The notes under the pieces are model-generated. The model had not been told where the DNA came from, did no database searches, and saw only the letters and a program-made list of their open reading frames with translations. 64,000 nucleotides of DNA, from NCBI RefSeq assembly GCF_029867415.1, contig NC_081184.1, positions 76,544,364 to 76,608,363 of the forward strand, read 5' to 3'. Source of the DNA: Vicia villosa (taxonomy: Eukaryota; Streptophyta; Magnoliopsida; Fabales; Fabaceae). A program made the position numbers and the translations under genes. Of the stretch, positions 33,017-45,573 are shown one piece after another; within the stretch, counting starts at the first letter, position 1; each line of letters opens with the position of its first letter.

Positions 33017-36000
33017 TCAGCATTCACGGGACGCGGGGAGCTCCTCTCCATCCATAGTTGCAAGAATTAATGCACCGCCAGAGAAGGCTTTCTTAACAAC
33101 ATATGGTCCTTCAAAATTAGGAGTCCACTTGCCCCTTGAATCGGAGGTGAAAGACAAGATCCTTTTGAGCACGAGGTCGCCTTCTCTGAATACACGAGGT
33201 CGAACCTTCTTATCAAATGCTTTCTTCATTCTTTTTTGGTACAACTGACCATGGCATAAAGCCGTCATTCTCTTTTCTTCTATCAAATTCAATTGATCAA
33301 ACCTGCTCTGACACCATTCAGCCTCAGATAACTTGGTTTCCATTAAAATTCTCAACGATGGAATCTCAACCTCAATAGGGAGCACTGCTTCCATACCATA
33401 AACCAAAGAAAAGGGAGTTGCCCCTGTTGAAGTACGAACAGATGTACGGTACCCATGCAAAGCAAATGGGAGCATCTCATGCCAGTCCTTGTACGTAACA
33501 ACCATCTTTTGCACAATTTTCTTAATGTTCTTATTTGCTGCTTCAACAGCTCCATTCATCTTTGGCCTATAAGGCGAAGAGTTGTGATGTTCAATCTTGA
33601 AGCTTTCACACAGTTCTCTCATCATGCTATTGTTCAGATTCGAGCCATTATCAGTAATGATCTTGCTCGGTACACCATATCTGCAAATGATGTTGTTTTT
33701 GATAAATCTGACCACAACTTGCTTTGTTACATTAGCATATGAAGCAGCTTCTACCCACTTGGTAAAGTAATCGATTGCTACCAGGATGAATCGATGTCCA
33801 TTCGAAGCCTTGGGTTCAATCATGCCAATCATATCAATGCCCCACATAGAGAAAGGCCATGGGGAAGAAATAACATTGAGAAGTGTCGGAGGCACATGAA
33901 TCTTGTCAGCATACACTTGACACTTGTGACACTTCTTTACAAACTTGTAGCAATCAGATTCCATTGTCAACCAATAGTAACCTGCTCTAAGCATCTTTTT
34001 AGCCATCGAATGTCCATTGGCATGGGTACCAAAAGAACCTTCATGAATTTCATGCATCAACATGTCTGCTTCGTGTCTATCCACGCATCTGAGCAAAACC
34101 ATGTCATAATTCCTTTTATACAAAACATCAGCATTGATGAAGAAACTGCCAGCCAATCTCCTCAAAGTTTTCTTATCTTTATTTGATGCCCCAAGTGGGT
34201 ACTCTTGAGTCTGAAGGAAGTGCTTAATATCGAAATACCAAGGCTTTTCATCTGTTGCTTCCTCAACTGCAAATACATGAGCAGGTCTATCAAGACGCCT
34301 GATTGTTATCCGAGGCTCCTCATTATGGAAATTCACTTTGTACATGGAAGACAATGTGGCTAAAGCATCAGCCATCTGATTCTCATCTCGAGGGATGTGG
34401 TGGAATTCAACTTTGTTGAAGAATGTCAATAACCTTCTGGCGTAATCTTTGTAAGGAATTAAACCAGGATGACGAGTTTCCCATTCTCCTTTAATCTGAT
34501 TAATCACAAGCGCAGAATCTCCATAAACATCAAGAATCTTAATTCTCAGATTAATGGCCTCTTCAAGTCCCATGATGCAAGCTTCATACTCAGCAATATT
34601 ATTTGTACAGTCAAAACATATCCTTGCAGTGAAAGGAACATGTGATCCATGTGGAGTGATGATAATGGCGCCAATTCCATGGCCATGAACATTAGAAGCT
34701 CCATCAAAAATTAAACCCCATTTGGATTCAGGATCCGGCCCTTCTTCTGGCAATGGTTCATCCCAATCTTGAGATCTCAAATACATTATATCTTCATCTG
34801 GGAAGTCCATTCTGATAGATCGATGATCATCAATTGGTTGGTGAGCGAGGTACTCTGCCAACACACTTCCTTTCACAGCTTTCTGAGCTCGGTATTCAAT
34901 ATCATATTCTGATAACAACATTTGCCAGCGAGCAATCCTTCCAGTTAATGCAGGTTTCTCAAATACATACTTAATTGGATCCATTTTGGAGATCAATAGG
35001 GTGGTGTGGTTATACTGTCTTAGTCGGCGAGCAGCCCACACCAAAGCACAGCAAGTTTTCTCAAGCAGCGAGTATCTTGTTTCGCACTCGGTAAACTTTT
35101 TGCTAAGGTAGTATATTGCATACTCTTTTCGACCGGACTCGTCATGCTGACCCAACACACATCCCATTGAGTTTTCAAGCACTGTGAGGTACATAATCAG
35201 AGGTCTTCCCTCAACTGGAGGGAGCAAAATGGGAGGTTCCAGCAGATATTCTTTGATGTTGTCAAAAGCTTTCTGACAATCTTCATTCCACACACATCCC
35301 TGATTTTTCTTTAAAAGCTTGAAGATCGGCTCACAGGTAGCAGTCATATTGGAAATGAACCTGGAGATATAATTCAGACGTCCGAGGAAACCTCTCACTT
35401 GTTTCTCAGTCTTTGGTGCTGGCATTTCCTGAATTGCTTTGACTTTATCAGGATCTACTTCAATTCCTCTCTGACTGACAACGAAACCCAATAACTTTCC
35501 AGAACGGACACCAAAAGTGCATTTGTTTGGATTTAAGCGGAGACGATACTTTCTCAAACGCTGAAACAACTTCAACAGATCTTCCATGTGCCCCTCCTCT
35601 GACTGGGACTTGGCAATCATGTCATCCACATAAACCTCAATCTCTTTGTGCATCATATCATGAAAAAGAGTAGTCATGGCTCTCTGATATGTCGCACCAG
35701 CATTCTTCAACCCAAATGGCATCACTTTGTAACAGAATGTCCCCCATGGTGTGATAAAGGTTGTCTTTTCCATGTCTTCAGGTGCCATCTTAATCTGGTT
35801 ATATCCTGAAAAACCATCCATAAAGGAGAAAACTTCAAACTTTGCAGTACTATCTACCAACATATCAATGTGAGGTAGAGGAAAATCATCTTTCGGACTG
35901 GCTTTGTTCAAATCTCTATAATCAACGCACATGCGAACTTTTCCGTCTTTCTTTGGAACAGGCACAATATTGGCAATCCATTGAGGATATACAGAAGTAA

Positions 36001-36449
36001 CAAGGAAACCTGCATCAATCTGTTTCAAGACCTCATTCTTAATCTTTTCTGCCATATCGGGATGACTCCTTCTTAACTTTTGCTTGACAGGAGGACATTC
36101 TGGTTTCAACGGCAAACGATGCTCCACAATATCTGTGTCCAACCCAGGCATATCTTGGTAGGACCACGCAAAAATGTCAACATACTCTTTAAGAAGCTCT
36201 ACCATCCTCTTCTTAACATCTTGACCAAGCAGTGCCCCAATCTTGACTTCCTTTTTATCCTTTTCAGAACCCAAGTTGATGACTGCCAATGGCTCTTTAT
36301 ATGGCTGAATAGTGTCTTCCTCGTGCTCAAGCAGTCGGGAAATCTCATCAGGAATACATTCATCACTCTCTTCTTCCGCCTCATACACAGGACACTCGAA
36401 GTTAGGAGAGGGCGCAGGGTCATTACTTTCAACGGTTTTATTGATTAAT
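33017..36449 (-). CDS. Ogre pol, copy C, with a C-terminal frameshift
   Basis: A frame of about 1140 residues starting at the splice acceptor (exon start 36449; sense begins A-TTA-ATC). Same domain order as copy B: RT with YVDD, degenerate first RNase H (YLTVLENS), archaeal-like RNase H beginning LIFDGA, integrase zinc segment ending CHKC, and the integrase core with WGIDMIG, ITDNGSN and NGAVEAANKN. The end reads DGEELPASREC and stops at 33017. In copies A and B it continues to VKKYFA, and the equivalent codons are present here one base out of frame down to 32993. Only about 16 terminal residues are affected, so activity may survive. It has the usual YYLSKKF where copy B has YYRSKKF. Confidence 0.9.
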
Positions 36450-36715
36450 CTGCACAAATGATTATTATTTCAGGAAAGGAAAGATATATGCAAACATGTA
36501 ATCGTGCAGATTATGGAAAATGAAAACATTTTTTAAGGTTTTTTGTGTTACCACTTTTCCAGAAAAAGCAAAAAGATAAAAAGCATATATATGCAGAAAC
36601 AAAATGACTTTTATTGATGATTTTAATGTTTAAAACAAATAGAAAACAGCCCCAACAACTTCACTTTCATCTTGGGCAGAATGAAAGGATTTTGAAAAAC
36701 ATAAAAGCAAATTAC
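36450..36715 (-). other. Intron between pro and RT, copy C (266 bp)
   Basis: The sense strand has donor AA|GTAATT (GT at 36715-36714) and acceptor TTTGTGCAG (AG at 36451-36450). Phase 2 is kept, the lysine codon is rebuilt across the junction, and the stop TAA overlaps the donor, exactly as in copy B. Confidence 0.75.
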
Positions 36716-39700
36716 TTTGATACATGAGTACACTCAGGAATGTCAATGGTGATCCAATTCTTAATCATCTTTCCATTGGTCACAAAGCTTGGCACTTCTG
36801 TCTCTGGTTCGTCTTCAACAATAGCATCCACCTCTGGAAGAGTTGGGTGTAGAAACCCAGCACTATGAAACATCTCTTGATAAGGACGAAAAGCAGACTC
36901 AGGCTTCATCACAGACTTGTCTGAGGCAGAAAATCCCAGACCAGCTCTATTCCTGTTTTCTTGTAGACTCACCACTTGTCCCCAGACTCCTGAATGTCCA
37001 TTCTGAACCACCAGTTGAGCATCTTTGAAGGAGGCAATGGAAGCTTCATCCTTTTTGAATTCCTCATTAACAGACAAGGCTTGGAATGCAGTTCCAATGA
37101 CCACTTCATCAGCTTCTATGGTACGGAACGAAGAGAGATGACTAATCAGCAAAGCTTGTTCTCCATTCACAACGACCATCTTTCCGTCTTTCACAAATTT
37201 CAACTTTTGGTGGAGAGTTGAAGTGACTGCCCCAGCCTCATGGATCCATGGGCGTCCCAATAAGCAACTGTATGCAGGGAAAATGTCCATCACTTGAAAA
37301 GTAATCTTGAAGACAAATGGTCCAATACTAATAGGCAAGTCCACTTCTCCGACCACTGATTTCTTCGATCCATCAAAAGCCTTGACGATCACATTGCTAA
37401 ATCTCATTGGTGTGCCACCATAAGACAGCTTAGCAAGAGTAGATTTTGGCATGACATTCAGAGATGATCCAGTATCAATCAACACATTGGACATTGAGTC
37501 CTCTTTGCAACTGACAGAGATGTGCAAAGCCAAATTATGATTTCTTCCTTCTTCAGGCAAATCTTCATCACTGAAGCTCAAATTGTTACATGCAGTGATA
37601 TTACTCACAACCCCATTAAACTGATCTAGCGTCACATCATGATCCACAAAGGCTTGATCAAGTATCTTCATCAAAGAATCCCTATGAGCAGGAGAATTCG
37701 CCAGCAACTCCATTATAGAGATCTTGTACGGAGTGCGATGCAGCTGATCCACGATCTTATAATCACTCATCTTGATAAGCTTCAAAATCTCATCCATCTC
37801 CTTTCCTGAAGATGACTCAGCATTCACCTTTGTCGCATCATTATTGTTCACAGGCACTTGAGTAACATTCCTCTGGACATCCACAACTGTTTGGGGCTGA
37901 GTAAAAACTCGTCCGCTTCTAGTCACTCTACTGACATCTGCTATATTCTCAACAGAAGACAGAGACTTAATCTCGACTTCTTTTCCAGCTTCCAGCATGG
38001 TGGCATTGTATCTGTAAGGTACAGCTTTATCAGAACTATAAGGTACAGATCCAGGCAAACATATCACAAGAGGTTCCACAGCAGCTTTGCCATAATAATC
38101 AATCTCTACACATTCTGGGATTTCAAAGTATGGTTCAATCACATTGACATCATCTTCATCTCTATCCCTCAGAATCTCAATAAGCCTTTGATCTATCATC
38201 TCTTGCAAGTCTCTTCTCACAATGTAACATCCTCGAGGATTGACTGAACAAATCCTACAAGCAGCATGATTATGCTCATAATGACTATATTCACACAGAG
38301 TGGCATGCATCTCCACCAATGATCCTCTGATGTGTTCCACACGATAAATCTTATACTTCCCAGGGCATCCATACACCATATTCACAGCAGACGCTTCATG
38401 AGTCGGCAACGGATTGTTCTTCACATTTGGACCAATATCACGGAAAGAGAGCATTCCAGAACGGACCAATCTTTGAACTTCATTCTTCAGGGCCCAACAG
38501 TTTTCCAAATCATGCCCAGGAGTGTTCTGATGATAAGCACAAGTGGCATCAGCTTTGTACCACCAAGGGAGTTTCTCTGGAACAGGAGGTGGTGACCTTG
38601 GTTGAACCAGCTTCTTATGAATTAGAGCAGGATACAGTTCAGTGTATGTCATAGGGATAGGATCAATATTAATCCGAGGATACGGATTCCGCCTTGCTGG
38701 TTGTTGATTAACAGGAGCCACAGGCACTGAATTCACAACAGGAGTCACTGACGCCACTTGTTGAGATTGATTCCTGAATCGACTATTCCTCCCATGAGAA
38801 ACAGCATTAGCATCTGATTCTTTCTTCTTCTGGAGTGAGGAACCATACTTCTTCGCACCACCAGATGAATTGTCATTTCGAACCAAACGACCTTCTCGCA
38901 CAGCTTCTTCCAATCTGACACCCATACCCACCATTTCGGTGAAGTCTACAGGAGCACTTGCAATCATCTTTTCATAGTAAAACGGACCAAGAGTCTTCAG
39001 AAAAATCTTAGTCATCTCTTTTTCTTCCATCGGAGGAATCACTTGGGCGGCAACCTCACGCCATCTCTGAGCATATTCCTTGAAGGATTCTTTCTCTTTT
39101 TGCATCATAGCTCGCAATTGATCCCTATCAGGAGCCATGTCCACATTGTACTTGTATTGCTTCACAAACGCCTCAGCTAAGTCATTGAAAGTGCGAATAT
39201 GGGTGCTATCAAGGCCCATATACCACTTAGAAGCAGCTCCAGTCAAACTGTCTTGGAAATAGTGAATCAACAGACGTTGATCATCAGTGTGAGTGGACAT
39301 CTTCCTGATATACATCACCAGGTGCGCCTGAGGGCAGGAATTTCCTTTGTACTTCTCAAATTCAGGCAGCTTGAACTTAGCAGGCACTTTCACATTGGGA
39401 ACAAGACAAAGATCATGCACATTCTTTCCAAACAGTTCTTTCCCACGCAAGGCTTTCATCTCTTTCTGCAGTTCTTCAAACTGATCTTGGAAACCATCCA
39501 TTCTGTCATGAATTTCACTTGGAGCAGCATCATAAATGGGCTCTGGGACAAAAGGACTAGTATGAACAATAGGAGAGGTGTTGACCATAACAGGAGTCAA
39601 CGGACGAGTCATCTCAGGAACAGACAAATAACCTTCGGGCATGCCCCAGGGGTATCCATTAGGCATACGTTGCTGAGTAGCACCAACAGGAATAGCAGGA

Positions 39701-40023
39701 ATGGTTGTAGCAGCAATTTCAGAAATCACAGTGGTCTGACCCTGAGTTTGGGCGTTGGGAGGAGGAACTTGATTCTGATTCTGATTCTGAGCAGCCATCA
39801 ATGTCTCAACTAGAGCAGTGAGACGATCCACACCAGATCTCAAAGTAACAACCTCTTCACGTAACTCACGATTCTCTTGTTCAAGACCTTCCATCTTCTT
39901 CTTGCAGTTAGCTCGAGTATTATACCGGTGAGACAGCTTGATTCTGTATGAAGAACACTGAATAAGACCTCGGGAATACTCTCGGAAGCAAGACCAAAAT
40001 GCAGAATGATGCATGAAATGCAA
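36712..40023 (-). CDS. Ogre gag-pro polyprotein, copy C, intact
   Basis: An uninterrupted 1103-residue frame. The first good internal start is M44 (39894, MEGLEQENREL), but frame homology with copy B extends to KLSHRYNTR upstream of it, so the start is not settled. Order: heptad-like N-terminus; proline- and glutamine-rich linker; capsid-like Gag (YFQDSLTGAASKWY to YAQRWREVAAQ); a basic region; C-x2-H-x5-H-x4-C (CAYHQNTPGHDLENC); a second part with repeated C-x2-C-like words (CRICSVNPRGC); and an aspartic protease with the DTGS site near residue 850 and LLGRPWIHEAGA. It makes the capsid and matures it. It overlaps the intron donor by design. Confidence 0.93.
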   Translation of the reverse strand: MHFMHHSAFWSCFREYSRGLIQCSSYRIKLSHRYNTRANCKKKMEGLEQENRELREEVVTLRSGVDRLTALVETLMAAQNQNQNQVPPPNAQTQGQTTVISEIAATTIPAIPVGATQQRMPNGYPWGMPEGYLSVPEMTRPLTPVMVNTSPIVHTSPFVPEPIYDAAPSEIHDRMDGFQDQFEELQKEMKALRGKELFGKNVHDLCLVPNVKVPAKFKLPEFEKYKGNSCPQAHLVMYIRKMSTHTDDQRLLIHYFQDSLTGAASKWYMGLDSTHIRTFNDLAEAFVKQYKYNVDMAPDRDQLRAMMQKEKESFKEYAQRWREVAAQVIPPMEEKEMTKIFLKTLGPFYYEKMIASAPVDFTEMVGMGVRLEEAVREGRLVRNDNSSGGAKKYGSSLQKKKESDANAVSHGRNSRFRNQSQQVASVTPVVNSVPVAPVNQQPARRNPYPRINIDPIPMTYTELYPALIHKKLVQPRSPPPVPEKLPWWYKADATCAYHQNTPGHDLENCWALKNEVQRLVRSGMLSFRDIGPNVKNNPLPTHEASAVNMVYGCPGKYKIYRVEHIRGSLVEMHATLCEYSHYEHNHAACRICSVNPRGCYIVRRDLQEMIDQRLIEILRDRDEDDVNVIEPYFEIPECVEIDYYGKAAVEPLVICLPGSVPYSSDKAVPYRYNATMLEAGKEVEIKSLSSVENIADVSRVTRSGRVFTQPQTVVDVQRNVTQVPVNNNDATKVNAESSSGKEMDEILKLIKMSDYKIVDQLHRTPYKISIMELLANSPAHRDSLMKILDQAFVDHDVTLDQFNGVVSNITACNNLSFSDEDLPEEGRNHNLALHISVSCKEDSMSNVLIDTGSSLNVMPKSTLAKLSYGGTPMRFSNVIVKAFDGSKKSVVGEVDLPISIGPFVFKITFQVMDIFPAYSCLLGRPWIHEAGAVTSTLHQKLKFVKDGKMVVVNGEQALLISHLSSFRTIEADEVVIGTAFQALSVNEEFKKDEASIASFKDAQLVVQNGHSGVWGQVVSLQENRNRAGLGFSASDKSVMKPESAFRPYQEMFHSAGFLHPTLPEVDAIVEDEPETEVPSFVTNGKMIKNWITIDIPECTHVSK

Positions 40024-40185
40024 TGCAAATGATTTTTTTTTTTTTTTTGGTTTTTAAGGAACTTTTAAGACATTAATTGTAAACATTAGCAAAAAACATC
40101 ATAAAACATAACAATATTCTTTCATTAATCATAGAAAAACATACAAAAGGATTCAAAGATCCAAAATTACAAAATAAAGAAAAAG

Positions 40186-41694
40186 CTAAAAACTAGAAGG
40201 GAACACTTCAGATGACGATCCAACTCCTCTTTGCAGCTTCCTACGGAGCTTCTCCAATTCATCTTCATAAAAGGCCTTCAAATGAGCATTCTCGACCATC
40301 AGCTTATCAGCAACTTCTTTCCATGCAACTGAATCTTCTTGTGGTCTCTTTCGCTTTTCACCATGTTGTTGAAGCAACTCTTCTTGATGACGAATTTGAT
40401 CTTCCTTTTCCATCAACCAACCATCTTGGATATCAAGCATTTCATCTTTTTCTTTCAAGTGTATCTTCAACTCTTTGTTTTCAAGCTCCAAAGCATCTCT
40501 TTCCGCTCTCAACTTAGCCACGAGCTCTAGATGTTCTTCACTACTTTCAACAGGAGTAGTGAGAGGCAATGGTGGAACAATGGGTAGAGAAGGCTCCTCG
40601 AGTAAATAAGGCATCTGAAAAGTATGAGCTCTAGCTTGAACCCAATCAGTGTAGTCTTTGAGAGCAACACATTGTTTTGTTCCCAAATGTCTCTTCCTAT
40701 CAACATGGTGCCAAGCACGCACAAACCGGTTTCTCATATCCGAATTTCCATCTTGATTAAGATAGAAGATTCCTGACACAAGGATGCTAGCGGGTCTCTC
40801 CTTCATAGGATAACAAAATTGACGCCTTGCAAGAATGGGGTTGTAGGTAATTCCTCCTTGTATACCAAGAAGAGGTACATTAGGGAATTCCCCACAACTA
40901 TCAATAATCTCACCAATGTCATAAGCAGGATTGTACCAATGGATATTCCCATTAGTAAGAGGCATGATCTTCTGAGACCATGAGAGACCATCAGGATTGT
41001 TCAAGAAACTCTTAGCTTGAGGTAAGTGCGAAATAAACCACTTATAGAGCAAAGGAGTACAACAATTGATAAGTCCACCTTTCTTATCATTCCTATGGTG
41101 AATGGAATGATAAGTATCCCCAAGCAAAGTAGGCACAGGATTCCCAATCATGAAAATCCGAATAGCATTAACATCGACAAAATGGTCAATGTTGGGAAAG
41201 AGTATCAAACCATAGATGAGCAAGGCCAAAAATGTCTCAAAAGCAATCATACTTCCTTTACTAGCCAACATAGAAGCTTTTCCAATCAAGAACTTAGAAG
41301 TCAACCCCCAAATTCCTCCTTTTTTGGTCATGTTTGCTTTCACATCTGATATCTTCAAATGAAGAAGCTCTGCTATTTCATTAACCTCAGGCTCTTTCTC
41401 CAGACCACTAAACGGTATGTCATTCGTAACCGGTAAACCAATCCAATAAGAATACTCCTCCAAAGTGGGCATAAGCTGATAATCAGGAAAGGTGAAACAA
41501 TGATAAACTGGGTCATAAAACTGCACAAGAGTCTCAAGAATCCCCTTTTCCACTTTAGTCTTCAAGATAGAAATCAATTTCCCATAACGGCTTTTGAAGT
41601 TGTCAAGATTAGGAACCAAAGTTGCTAGCTCTTTCAATTCCTTTGCACTTGAATTTCTGAAAGTGTACTTCTTGATGCTTCTCTTTTGATCCAT
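40186..41694 (-). CDS. Ogre ORF1 protein, copy C, function unknown
   Basis: 502 residues from the ATG at 41694 (MDQKRS), chosen because copy B starts at the equivalent place; the frame is open 28 codons further upstream. It shares with copy B the V-x-F-Y-D, CFTFPDYQLMPTLEEY and GGI-x-GL segments and a charged helical C-terminus (ELVAKLRAERDALELENKEL), a probable coiled coil. Length is close to the 478 residues of copy B. No enzyme motif seen. Confidence 0.88.
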   Translation of the reverse strand: MDQKRSIKKYTFRNSSAKELKELATLVPNLDNFKSRYGKLISILKTKVEKGILETLVQFYDPVYHCFTFPDYQLMPTLEEYSYWIGLPVTNDIPFSGLEKEPEVNEIAELLHLKISDVKANMTKKGGIWGLTSKFLIGKASMLASKGSMIAFETFLALLIYGLILFPNIDHFVDVNAIRIFMIGNPVPTLLGDTYHSIHHRNDKKGGLINCCTPLLYKWFISHLPQAKSFLNNPDGLSWSQKIMPLTNGNIHWYNPAYDIGEIIDSCGEFPNVPLLGIQGGITYNPILARRQFCYPMKERPASILVSGIFYLNQDGNSDMRNRFVRAWHHVDRKRHLGTKQCVALKDYTDWVQARAHTFQMPYLLEEPSLPIVPPLPLTTPVESSEEHLELVAKLRAERDALELENKELKIHLKEKDEMLDIQDGWLMEKEDQIRHQEELLQQHGEKRKRPQEDSVAWKEVADKLMVENAHLKAFYEDELEKLRRKLQRGVGSSSEVFPSSF

Positions 41695-42474
41695 GGTACC
41701 TGTTATGTTTACAAAAAATGTCTCTAAGTTCCTTGAAAACCATTTGTGAATGTCATTTTTATGAATGCATGAATGCATGGTTTATGCATCAATCACAATC
41801 AAGAGCACACAAGATCACATCAAATCACACAAAATCACACAGTCCAGGTTCAAAGGTTCGACGTCACGAGCATGGAGCCATGGGTCTACCCATCCCACAA
41901 GGAGTGATCTAGGGAAGTTTGTACCTGCCAATCGGGTTCTACAAAGGTTCCCAGAGTTTTCAATCTTCTATCGGATATTACCGGCACGCACAATTGCTCA
42001 TGGGCGCCAATAATATACCTAAAAAGACCTCGTCTGAGCGTAGTATCGCATGACAACAAGCTCAAATTGGTACTTGATCTTGTTTCTGCACTACATCCTA
42101 AAAAGGCTTAGATTGGTTAAAAGGGTTCTAGGCCATTCAGCTTCTACGGACACTCACTATTGAAAGTAATAGCGTTATCACGATGGTTCGTAACAACCTC
42201 TACTACCTTCCATGAGGCCTCCACTGATTGGGGTTCCACCATATGACGCTCATGGTAAGGATTGCTCCTGACATGCGACTATTGGTCCTACCACCTCCTA
42301 TCTCAAGTTACTCACCAAAGTTCGGGTTAGAACTTTGTCTCATCACAGAGGAACCATCGAGCACCAAAAGAAAAAAAAAAAAAAAAAAAAGAAAATAAAC
42401 AAACAAGGCACACAACAATATATACAGATAAAAACACACAGATAAACAAAAATAGGCTTAACACACTTAAAACT
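41695..42474 (-). other. 5' UTR of copy C
   Basis: Between PBS and ORF1; no gene. Contains a long A-run at about 42366-42390 (plus strand). Confidence 0.6.
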
Positions 42475-42495
42475 GGGTCCCCAGTGAAGTCGCCA
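42475..42495 (-). promoter_or_regulatory. Primer binding site, copy C
   Basis: The minus strand reads TGGCGACTTCACTGGGGACC six bases after the LTR end. It shares TGGCGACT and TGGGGA with copy B. Confidence 0.8.
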
Positions 42496-42669
42496 TTTTT
42501 CTGTAGCGGGGAAAATCTGACATCGAAGCCATGGGATTGACTCGAATCAATATTCCGTTTTGAAATCGCCACCGCGCTTTATTTTTTCAAAGGAAAAGGG
42601 AAAAGAACGTAAAACCCAAAGTTTTGTTTTTTTAAAACAAGAAAGAGATCTCAGGTACGGGTGTTGATT

Positions 42670-42718
42670 ATATGAGGGGAAGGTTTAAAGCACCCCTCAT
42701 ATCCGTGGTACTCCACGG
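42670..42718 (-). other. Tandem U5 hairpins, copy C
   Basis: Sense order: CCGTGG-AGTA-CCACGG (42718-42703), then a perfect 10-bp stem ATATGAGGGG/CCCCTCATAT (42702-42693/42679-42670) with a 13-base loop containing TTTAAA. Confidence 0.7.
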
Positions 42719-44307
42719 GAACCTTTTTGAAAATCTGTGTGTGTGTGTGTTAAAAAAGGATTTGTTTTATTTTTAAAATAAGCTCGGCAAAGCGTTTAGC
42801 TTTGGGCCTACATACCTCCTCGGTGCAATGGAGAAGTCAGAGCTAATGTAGTTCCGCTTTTGGGAAAAACGTTTTAAAAACGAATAAACACTTTGGTGTG
42901 GTTAGAGAGAAATACTCAGCCATTGATCTTGAGCATGAGAACAAACAAGTTCTTTGCATCGCAAATGAAAGAAGGGCTCCAACTCGGATAAAATCAACGA
43001 GTATGCCACTAGCTCTCTCACGCGGAAAAGATCTCGTTATTATCAATCAATTTCAAAATCGTGGGGTATAACCACTCGTTTCGACAGTTAACGGTGTCTA
43101 AACTTTTGAAGAAAAGCCACTAAGGGCGAAAGATATTTTTGAGAAAAAAGGTTTTGAAAAGGTTTGCAACCATAAGAATGTTTTGGAAAAAGAGAGAAGA
43201 TTTTGAAAATTTAAGAATGGGAGGAGATGAAGAGGCTAACCTAGTGCATAAAATAAAAGCTAAGGAAAGAAACGGTCTAACCAAATAAGAAGCCAACACT
43301 TGACATTAAGAGCCAAGGTAGTTTTCCCATCCTTTGGATTTATCAATACCAACACATTAACACTTGGGGATCCAGATGAACTTATTGTCTTAGCACCACT
43401 TTGCATTAAGCACATTAAGGTTCTGACGAAAATCGGGCAGAGTAACGGCTGTTTTCGGGTAAAATCCTTATTTCAATGCCTTGGAATTAACCATCAAGGG
43501 CTTTCAAGGAAATACCTGCACACAAAAACATACAACCGCACAATGCCAGACAGACAGGACAATCACATGATAATAATAGAATAGGTCCAGAGGTACTAGG
43601 TCCATAAGTCCGAATCTCCAAAGCGCTAGGGATAGTAACTGATAGTCCAAAGAGAGCCTTATGTATTTTTTTAGATTTTGGTTATTTATTAGTGTTTTAG
43701 CAAGAAAAATAGAGTATGGTCCAAGTGGACAAAAGAAAAATAACAGAAGCATAAACATATGTCCAAGTGGACAAAGAGAAAATGACGGAATTATAAACGT
43801 CCAAATGGACAAAGAGAAAATGGCGGAAAGTAAATATGATGAAATGATAAAGTAAAGCGATAAGGCGAGAAATATAAAGAGCGGTAATATAAAGAGCGGT
43901 ATAGTAAAGGTGCGGAAATTAAAGTTAGTTGTTAAATGTTAAAGATAACCATCTTGAAACTTGTCAAGTATGTTATCAAAGTTAGTATGAAGATCTATGG
44001 TGAGTGAATGATGTACTCGGATTTAAAGTCAATGGGGCTTATCAGAAGCTTGATAAAATCATAGCGACTACACGATAAAAACCTCCACAAGTCTTAAATC
44101 AACCGCATACAATTCTCTTCCACATTTGATCTTTTTTATTCGGGACACGAAATATTGCGCTATGTTAAGCAGATCGCCAAGTGATTTATGTAGAAATCAC
44201 CCTACAACGAGGCCGGTCAAAACTTTATGTGCTAATGCATGCGAGAAGAACGATATGTAGATCGCCTTCCGAAAGCAATACCGCACGAAAAGAAAATAGG
44301 TAACGAT

Positions 44308-44850
44308 CTAGTCTTTACTAAGAATCCATAAGAATTCTCAAAGTATTAAGACTTTCATCGATCAAAAGAAAAAAGGAGAAGGAGAAGGTAAAATGCATAA
44401 AGATAATCAACTCACACTATCATTAATATCATTCATCTAATATTATGGATTTGGTTCTTTCCAACCTATCAACATCCTAGATCCAATGATATTAATGAAA
44501 TGGAGGAAGAAGAATAAAATTCACAAAAGATAATCACAAGAATGAAAACAAATTGATCTAGTCTTCATCAAGAATCCATAGAATTCTCAAGATGTTAAGA
44601 CTTTCATCGATCAAAAGAAAACAAGATGAAAAAGATAAGAATAGAAACAAATTGATCTAGTCTTTATCAAGAATTCATAGAGTTCTCAAGATGTCAAGAC
44701 TTTCATCGATCAAAGAAAGATAAGATGAAAAGATAAGAATGAACACAAATTGATCTAGTCTTCATCAAGAATCCATAGAATTCTCAAGATGTCAAGACTT
44801 TCATCGATCAAAAGAAAGATAAGATGAAAATAAGAATGAAAACATAAAAG
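44308..44850 (-). repeat. 98-99-bp tandem repeat in copy C LTR
   Basis: GATCTAGTCTTCATCAAGAA-type units start at 44555, 44654 and 44752, with a more distant unit near 44308. Each also has CTTTCATCGATCAAA. Confidence 0.8.
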
Positions 44851-45009
44851 ATAATCAACTCACACTATCATTAATATCATTCATCTAATATTATGGATTA
44901 GGTCATTTCAAACCTATCAACATCCTAGATCCAATGATATTAATGAAGTGGAGGAAGTAGGAAGCCAAAACAAGCATAAAAAAGGCAAAAAACCACATTC
45001 TGCCAGCAG

Positions 45010-45114
45010 GAAATCGATTTCATGCAGAGGGAAATCGATTTCCATAGTGCAGTTTTCAGAAAAAACAAGTCACGCTCAGCAGGAAATCGATTTCAGCCTT
45101 AAGGAAATCGATTT
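45010..45114. promoter_or_regulatory. Two pairs of AAATCGATTT palindromes (downstream of TATA)
   Basis: GAAATCGATTT starts at 45010 and 45031, then at 45083 and 45104: 21 bases within pairs, 73 between pairs. The second member of each pair is extended to GGAAATCGATTTCC or longer. Confidence 0.65.
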
Positions 45115-45564
45115 CCTCAGTGCAAAATCCAGCAAAAACAGCATTTAGAGGCATAAAACTTGACTTGAACAAACATACAAACACCTTATGATCACACATC
45201 AATTGGAGCACGAATTTTCCATCAAATCAACAACAAATAGCACCAATATAGCATCAAAGATGCATTGAACACAAACCACAAAGGATCTACATCATGATAC
45301 ACAAAAAGGATGAAGAGAATTTACCAAATCTTGCACAAACTTGGATCTACTTCAAGAATCACCAACACAAATCTTGATCTCTCAACAATTGAAGAAAAAA
45401 GAGTGAAATGGATGGTGGCTTAGCTCAAAGTTTGTGAGGTTCAAGATGTGACTCACAAACTTTATGAAAGAAAAAGAGCTTTGGTGAATTTGGTAGGGAT
45501 GAGGAGAGAAATTGCAAGGGATTTGTTGGCTCTCAAAGCTTGAGAAATGAGAGAGGCAAGGCCT

Positions 45565-45573
45565 CTATTTATA
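45565..45573 (-). promoter_or_regulatory. LTR TATA box, copy C
   Basis: TATAAATAG on the minus strand, about 680 bases inside the LTR, in GC-richer flanks (AATTC-TATAAATAG-AGGCC). Confidence 0.65.
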
